Below, in pieces: positions 62,801 through 64,000 of a DNA stretch of 64,000 nucleotides. Each line of letters opens with the position of its first letter. Positions within the stretch are counted from its first letter, which is position 1. A program made the translations under genes and the position numbers. Under the pieces are notes generated by a model, which was given only the letters and a program-made list of their open reading frames with translations, searched no databases and was not told where the DNA came from. This DNA is from Spinacia oleracea. Its lineage: Eukaryota; Streptophyta; Magnoliopsida; Caryophyllales; Amaranthaceae. Location of the stretch: assembly GCF_020520425.1 (NCBI RefSeq), contig NC_079491.1, forward strand, positions 29,131,449 through 29,195,448, read 5' to 3'.

Positions 62801-63477
62801 ACTGTCAGCAAAATTGGTTCAACTGATCAAGGTGGGAAAAGAAGAGAGGACCTTTACTGATTTAACCAAAACCAAATTATTAAATTCACCTTAAATTCAA
62901 GTAGGACAGCAGAGACCATTAACACGCTCACATCTGTCATCCTCAAAACAGAATAATCATAGTCTAAAACTCCAAAACTCAATCACTTCAACTCAAACAT
63001 ACACGTCTTATAAAGTACAACATCAAGTTCAGTCCACTGGACTAAAGATGAGAGGAACAAGCTGGAAGTCAGGATAAAAGCAGCAGTAAGAGACATACCT
63101 TCACAGCTTCATCGGCAGCCTTGCAAGCAACAACTGTGGCTTCTACATCACCAGTGTGGCCGACCATATCACCATTGGGTATGTTGACACGGACCTGAAA
63201 TATATGAATAGTAACTTTTTAAAATAAAGCCTTACAAGGGTAAACCTTCTTCAAGGATGCTATGAAAAGAAAGTTCTGAATGACCTGATGGAATTTGCGG
63301 CTCAGAATGGCATCCCTTGCCTTTTCACCAATCTCCAGAGCCTTCATTAAAGGTTGGACATTGAAACTAATGCCACTATCACTAGGAATTTCAACATACT
63401 CCTCCATTTCAGAGTTAAAGTAACCTGAGCGATTCCCATTCCAGAAAAAGGTAACATGTCCAAACTTGACCGTTTCA
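47394..63477 (-). CDS. Cofactor-independent phosphoglycerate mutase, 3' half of the gene
   Basis: Interconverts 3- and 2-phosphoglycerate in cytosolic glycolysis. Four exons lie in the window: 63477-63285, 63194-63099, 47837-47682 and 47558-47394. They are in phase with one another and encode about 203 C-terminal residues; the first two thirds of the protein lie beyond the right edge. Diagnostic segments are VKFGHVTFFWNGNRSGYF, NGDMVGHTGD, YVVTADHGNAEDM (Asp and His ligands of the metal site), LTSHTLQP with a further His, and VPIAIGGPGL. The protein is well conserved and no lesion is seen. The intron 47838-63098 is 15,261 bp because it holds a complete Gypsy element on the same strand. Whether splicing across it still works cannot be told from sequence. 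Confidence 0.93.
48060..48594 (-). repeat. 3' LTR of the Tat element
   Basis: 535 bp, from TGTAAACACAAATTT to TTTTTAATGCCTACA on the plus strand. AATTGCCCCCTCGAGATCGG directly right of it is the reverse complement of a polypurine tract. A 66-codon frame inside is repeated identically in the other LTR and is not a gene. Confidence 0.95.
48801..48855. repeat. T55 homopolymer near the 3' LTR
   Basis: An uninterrupted run of 55 T on the plus strand (A on the element's sense strand), 207 bases from the LTR. It gives a spurious poly-Lys frame on the minus strand. Length may be affected by read errors. Confidence 0.85.
49131..50493 (+). promoter_or_regulatory. Antisense promoter, 5'UTR and 5'UTR intron of the PMD gene
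   Basis: CTATAAATAC (49131-49140) is a good plant TATA box in the antisense direction. A leader of about 310 bases ends at the donor TTG|GTATGTATATTT (intron from 49479). A T-rich 1-kb intron ends in GACTTTGTAG at 50478, fifteen bases before the ATG. Long T-rich 5'UTR introns often raise expression in plants. Together these look like a complete RNA polymerase II gene head inside the retrotransposon. Confidence 0.6.
49335..49432. repeat. Tandem repeat in the PMD gene leader
   Basis: Three copies of a 32-bp unit of the form CCAACGGTCGTCATCAAATC GGTCCGAACA, nearly identical, within the inferred 5'UTR. The unit contains the AACGG core bound by MYB factors, once per copy. Confidence 0.75.
50494..52542 (+). 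CDS. Antisense plant mobile domain (PMD) protein of the Tat element
   Basis: A 682-codon frame running opposite to gag-pol. The core ESWCPTTNTLHTSVGEMSIS, then LWDIYDLGGLPVTG (about residues 165-195), matches the plant mobile domain pattern F...P.T.TFH.P.GE....L.DV..L.GLPV.G. Further PMD-like helices follow to about residue 330, then ETWCDFWF- and SYDFVGAPL-like segments. The end (from about 580) is basic then acidic, with nuclear-signal-like RSKKRKERK. Host PMD proteins of the MAIL1/MAIN group act in silencing and genome stability. The ATG has a strong context (CACCATGG) right after a 3' splice site. The last 13 residues (VHFFTLTFSFSF) look intronic: a GT follows the GAG at about 52503 and an acceptor CACTTTTCAG ends at 52578. 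Confidence 0.88.
   Translation: MVYFKYHNTPGEETLSLMEDANSVDGAHFRSFPPVIGPFANIHSSTEFSGPKSWYKESRDVNAFGGKTPNPVLVASHHRPCDDACSFQTLSTRLSRKETKWSSSPKFGVEPTYIPLYWEWLEDVLHHSRRTLASTHILDAVYASMYIYKCNSPVMQAFCESWCPTTNTLHTSVGEMSISLWDIYDLGGLPVTGLFYDEVVPSAVELEGSDDEHSLYLPYSCKYLFMALHYLSEKHKVTTITFETWCDFWFRGASKYFLASGNKKSVLPTLMKDFSSFNGPRSWSHKMYEAFRILRIPEAHHRQTYLAAFLSCWLCAFVLPVSDLGCIRPGSFKPASFLASGKETSLAIPVLASIYHGLSKISNSPTPGKHRESFPAQYVYAWTAKYFRSHHVVTYDFVGAPLVGIQGLDSVIKSPDAKSLVSSGKDFNWLANSICGNSDEKREDDNHQPKQFANFFISMRSCFLTLRFDNNYVVEPYSPHRFGRQFGFHQDVPGELVVQTQNITREHMYYLFQSSIRLHTRATFLVPCRTFNAQSRVTPSFTTWWNSVVSLNAAYASRTPSPTNVRSKKRKERKGDDLNTSPKDKAAKTSAAPRKVRVRLPKSSTISCPPKETSSKCRDESRRLASRVVSNEPSNDENEPSDDEHAGEPTILDDIFAEDYGPELSPEEIEVHFFTLTFSFSF
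52579..53364 (+). CDS. Coiled-coil tail of the antisense unit
   Basis: The frame is open from just after an acceptor site (CACTTTTCAG) to a stop at 53364; the first internal ATG is at 52744. The first 100 residues are mixed, and from about 52990 on the protein is a long charged coiled coil (EEERMQALHKEIDQIQQEQ, then LAEAEKQFGVARDALQAF). It has no catalytic motif. It most likely forms the C-terminal exon of the PMD gene just upstream, giving that protein a dimerisation arm, but it could also be translated separately. I have not joined the two. It ends 585 bases from the gag-pol stop, facing it. Confidence 0.7.
   Translation, partial: NLQSDANIAVELTACENTFVSLPEQQFIDDVVIDTAPTTSVSTASTESPSFNAQDMITKATNRADRYAASLMINEIKDKLMKTPLAKVHELAQEFEQVFSYVRDKKIDISAIESFIKGYIGCGSQLHHVRLGKQGDPTLNDLEQRSLEIETSVQTTTIAGKAEEERMQALHKEIDQIQQEQAEHKRKLNDLAERADRLLPLISESEEKFQGYVIQKKEQENSLLIMKENIVAAKEVEAKLAEAEKQFGVARDALQAFKFEP
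53752..53897. repeat. T36 and T80 homopolymers between gag-pol and the PMD unit
   Basis: Runs of 36 T (53752-53787) and 80 T (53818-53897), separated by a short segment with two CTGACGTC/GCTGACGTCA words. A further T27 lies at 53411-53437. On the sense strand these are A runs just after the gag-pol stop, in the gap where the two convergent units meet. Confidence 0.85.
53949..61442 (-). CDS. Tat-type Gag-Pol polyprotein
   Basis: One frame of 2497 residues. The open frame begins earlier, inside the LTR, but the ATG at 61442 (MAAQQTVSMSD) after the primer site is the likely start. Gag with its capsid-like region (QHVAHFIETCNN...DWYTDLP) is at about 60.1-60.55 kb. The protease has LVDGGSAVNIMPK at about 58.88 kb. 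Reverse transcriptase has YVDDLVVKS near 56.57 kb, then the normal RNase H, then a second archaeal-type RNase H with YFDGAARQDGAGAG near 55.68 kb. The integrase has an H2C2-type finger (CEACQFH), DYFSKWAEA, TDNGTPF and AESFN at about 54.5-54.9 kb. Between protease and reverse transcriptase lie five VF(D/A/S)RLG repeats. Gag and Pol share one frame, and protease would separate them. Confidence 0.93.
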   Translation of the reverse strand: MAAQQTVSMSDAEKAAMVKQRAAELAEMMKGRDEGIRTRGMKNADLNEAASSLRSAPITTKTRRKSHVRASSDVSPNPYYRKSRNIPVFGSFPAEGARFLMPGEEDMRPHQKPDRLVIHTSPLFDPFYVESDAKSSTGSSPTSPLKVSDCEESVQSLQTDIAEVMAIESKTVEEQLAEMKGMIVKLMKDGEEKDEEIKKQNERISSLTKKLKKQEESADEENDDSEGSTTSKSTTKGEKPDDTFTMKKIQDMITNAVKNHIVGSSGPSHLYEKPYTKRIDHLRMPVGYQPPKFQQFDGKGNPKQHVAHFIETCNNAGTSGDLLVKQFVRSLKDTAFDWYTDLPAEAIDGWAEMEEEFKARFYSTRRVVSMIELTKTTQWENEPVVDYINRWRTLSLECKDRLTETSAIAMCIQGMNWDLLYILQGIKPRSFQDLATRAHDMEISITNNRGGSSSSFKKEKKDFKKPEKYVKDSTKESFAVATSSAPVKISAKPKTEQKKGPFTKDARRDKPTLKELQAKKYPFPDSDLAGMLDDLLEKKVISLPESKRPDQMGRTSDPNFCPYHRIVSHPIEKCITLKERIMQLATEGRIVLDLDEAAESHHASVIQFGSLDPISIIDPVKNSASTPLPRKEDEEGWTLVTRRKKRKQTKLEEQPPLRQKQHQKRNKSKSSHVTRNKGLVKKKNTSRDSFPTKEVRKHVTLNDFLPQEYLGEISVNTVTCSVAEEEEKEEKSLVSEGLNHERDPERDAKILALLGTVPSRMGWRQALSLPEEMRFALARAIENPTQYTSKENIEQGIYENHPERCAACSAALAFTDEDLMLGSKPHNRPLFVCGYIRKKKINRILVDGGSAVNIMPKSTMTKLGITESELTESRLMIQGFNLGGQRAIGMIRVDLTIGEMTATTIFHVIDSNTSYRLLLGRPWMHENGVVASTLHQCFKYYRNGERKVNADVKPFSEVESHFADAKFYASQGEPAEVMPTEIASTGKVMPKKLQSRVTEEKPSRNVLEPSHETVDEKKSKEILSQRVEENPREAVPVLRYIPMSRRKEGQSPFMNCGAETTSKKVKDMPQEFDKSMTLPVHKISDPKILASPTPNSTKSPETPSSRKDGFDPVAYKLMENSGYDFSNPKPMGKLVEDKSYGLNKTQQKLQQQGERVWVKKVGLGFKESKPIIISGRRRSMQASQYIGVQEMEESVDENFEPVQKESVFDRIHPSSAKARSSVFDRLDGPVNSPTPSRVFDRLGDHSGKAHKSPNAKDVFARLGKVTGKPTNCLSQKPKKEVFSRLGKKDVSLKPQWRPKNTASKTRDKFELENDVRSNVPSRMKRLAVLEVKTGDSLRVKGHTMVLTCQKSPTSQKRDAVEDMTVTSYHITAYEDVDLEEEMETTEAPKNLDDGVETTIDELKELNLGTQDDPRPIYVSALLTQEEEKGYFEILTEYKDVFAWSYREMPGLDPKVAVHRLAVRKGVSAKKQPQRRFRPELIPEIEAEVNKLIDAGFIREVKYPTWIANIVPVRKKNGQLRVCVDFRNLNEACPKDDFPLPVTEIMIDATTGHEALSFMDCTAGYNQILMAPEDQEATAFRTPKGIFCYKVMPFGLKNAGATYQRAMQKIFEDMMHKTVECYVDDLVVKSKKRNDHLLHLREVFKKLRRYQLKMNPLKCAFGVTSGKFLGFVVRHRGIEIDQSKITAIQNMPEPKNLKELRGLQGRLAYIRRFISNLAGRCHPFSHLMKKGAPFEWDDSCRKAFESIKQYLSTPPVLGAPVQGKPLILYISAHERSLGALCAQENGDGKEAALYYLSRTLVGAELNYSPIEKVCLALIFAIQKLKHYMQAHTVKVISKADPIKYILSRPVLSGRLAKWAMLISQHDVVYVPQKAIKGQALADFLAAHPIPSHWELPDDLPGEEVFYIDVLPPWEMYFDGAARQDGAGAGVILVSPEKHVFTYSFTLTNLCSNNVAEYQALVLGLQMAKEMKIQDLDVYGDSKLVIHQLLDDYDVKKDDLIPYYKHASQLLAEFESVRLQHVPRSANKTADALANLAATLALGAEENMSVPVCNRWVINPQDEVEIEAEELSGAVTVYEIDIEDWRRPLIDFLVHEKLPSDLKYKMEIRRRAPRFIYYKETLYRRSFLGTWLRCLGDEEAAKTMQEAHSGVCGAHQSGPKLHDRVKRMGYYWPTMVQDCMELAKKCEACQFHANFIHQPPEPLHPTVTSWPFEAWGLDVVGPITPKSSGGHAYILAATDYFSKWAEAIPLREVKKENVVDFIRNHIIHRYGVPRYIITDNGTPFVNKLMTSLCEKFKFAQNKSSMYNAPANGLAESFNKTLCKLLSKIVGKHQRDWHERMGEALWAYRTTYRTPTQATPYALVYGVEAILPLEIQIPSLRMAIQENLTEEENAKIRLAELEALDEKRLEAQQKLECYHARLTRAFNKKVRVRSFKVGDTVLAIKRPIIVSRKTGNKFASKWDGPYVVQEVYTNGAYKIVDAEGLRIGPINGKFLKRYYP
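61521..62055 (-). repeat. 5' LTR of the Tat element
   Basis: 535 bp, identical by eye to the copy at 48060. Directly left of it, read on the minus strand, AATTGGCACGCTCGGTGGGA is the primer binding site region, comparable to the TTGGCGCC-type sites of plant Gypsy elements. Confidence 0.95.
62061..63098. other. Remainder of the phosphoglycerate mutase intron
   Basis: Ordinary AT-rich intron sequence between the Tat element and the exon ending at 63099. No other gene or transposon seen. Confidence 0.6.
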
Positions 63478-64000
63478 CTGTAACATGGAAAATATATCAT
63501 TTGAAACAAATTACAACCAGTGCGGATGCTTTAATCCCAACCAACCAACATTCAGAAAGAGGTAGACATCAACTAAGTTGACCCACCCCATCCCACCCCA
63601 TCCCCCATAGATACATCATACATCTTGCCGTTTACAACACATCAATAACAATAATATTGGATCTCCAACTGAAGTCTGAGCTTTACTGGCTCAAGGCCTT
63701 CAAATTAAACTAAAAAAAATAGTAATCAGGAGAGTTAATAACAGCCAAGAAAATGATCATGCCTAGAAACAACATAACTGTTTCAGACTCTCAGGTCTCA
63801 CACTGTCAACTCAAAACCATAAGGCGGGACTACATGAAGACTTCAAAAAAGTGAATGCAGGACGTAACTGATCTGGAAAAGGCATTACAGCAACTCAGCA
63901 AGTTACTCTTAAGTTAGACTTCATGTAAACACCATACATCACCAACATCTTTCATCCTTATTTGGCATGGAGAACGTAGAGGTAAGGTGTTCTTGACAGG
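63478..64000. other. Phosphoglycerate mutase intron running off the window
   Basis: The next upstream exon should encode the segment before SETVKFGHV. I cannot find it in these 520 bases, so it must lie beyond the right edge. Confidence 0.6.

Overview
This is nuclear DNA of a flowering plant. Genes with GT-AG introns sit in AT-rich DNA full of LTR retrotransposons, LINEs, a Helitron, hAT elements and Stowaway or Tourist MITEs. The host genes are plant types: a B1-class cyclin-dependent kinase with PPTALRE, a CML42-like calcium sensor, LEA_2 membrane proteins and cofactor-independent phosphoglycerate mutase. Their protein features fit a eudicot. Caryophyllales is only a guess, from the recurrent acggagta words in the intergenic DNA.

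Positions 1-28,850 are almost entirely mobile DNA. An LTR element on the minus strand (1-5302) has cut an L1-type LINE just after the start of its ORF2. Two Tourist-like MITEs follow. Then comes a four-layer nest: a Helitron (8019-20672) contains a Copia element (9454-19905), which contains both a hAT transposon (15299-19433) and a solo LTR (11577-12869). A second Copia element (20809-26980) stands beside it.

Positions 28,850-47,400 are the gene-bearing part: two tandem LEA_2 genes, a gene of unknown function with a cyclin-docking-like RRLNF motif, a CML42-like gene and a complete six-exon CDKB1 gene. Between them lie small transposons: two hAT-type elements with 8-bp target duplications, three Stowaway MITEs, a tRNA-derived SINE and LINE 3' scraps.

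Positions 47,394-64,000 hold the 3' half of a cofactor-independent phosphoglycerate mutase gene on the minus strand. One of its introns is 15.3 kb long because a 14-kb Ty3/Gypsy element of the Tat type sits in it (48060-62055). Its two 535-bp LTRs look identical and it has a perfect 5-bp target duplication, so it is very young and looks whole. It has one long gag-pol frame. In the opposite direction it carries a second, gene-like unit: TATA box, 5'UTR intron, a plant mobile domain (PMD) protein and a coiled-coil tail. A PMD gene convergent with gag-pol inside a young retroelement, itself within a housekeeping-gene intron, is the most interesting system here.

No rRNA or tRNA gene, CRISPR array or bacterial-type operon was seen. 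Splice sites and exon ends were worked out by hand and may be off by a base or two.
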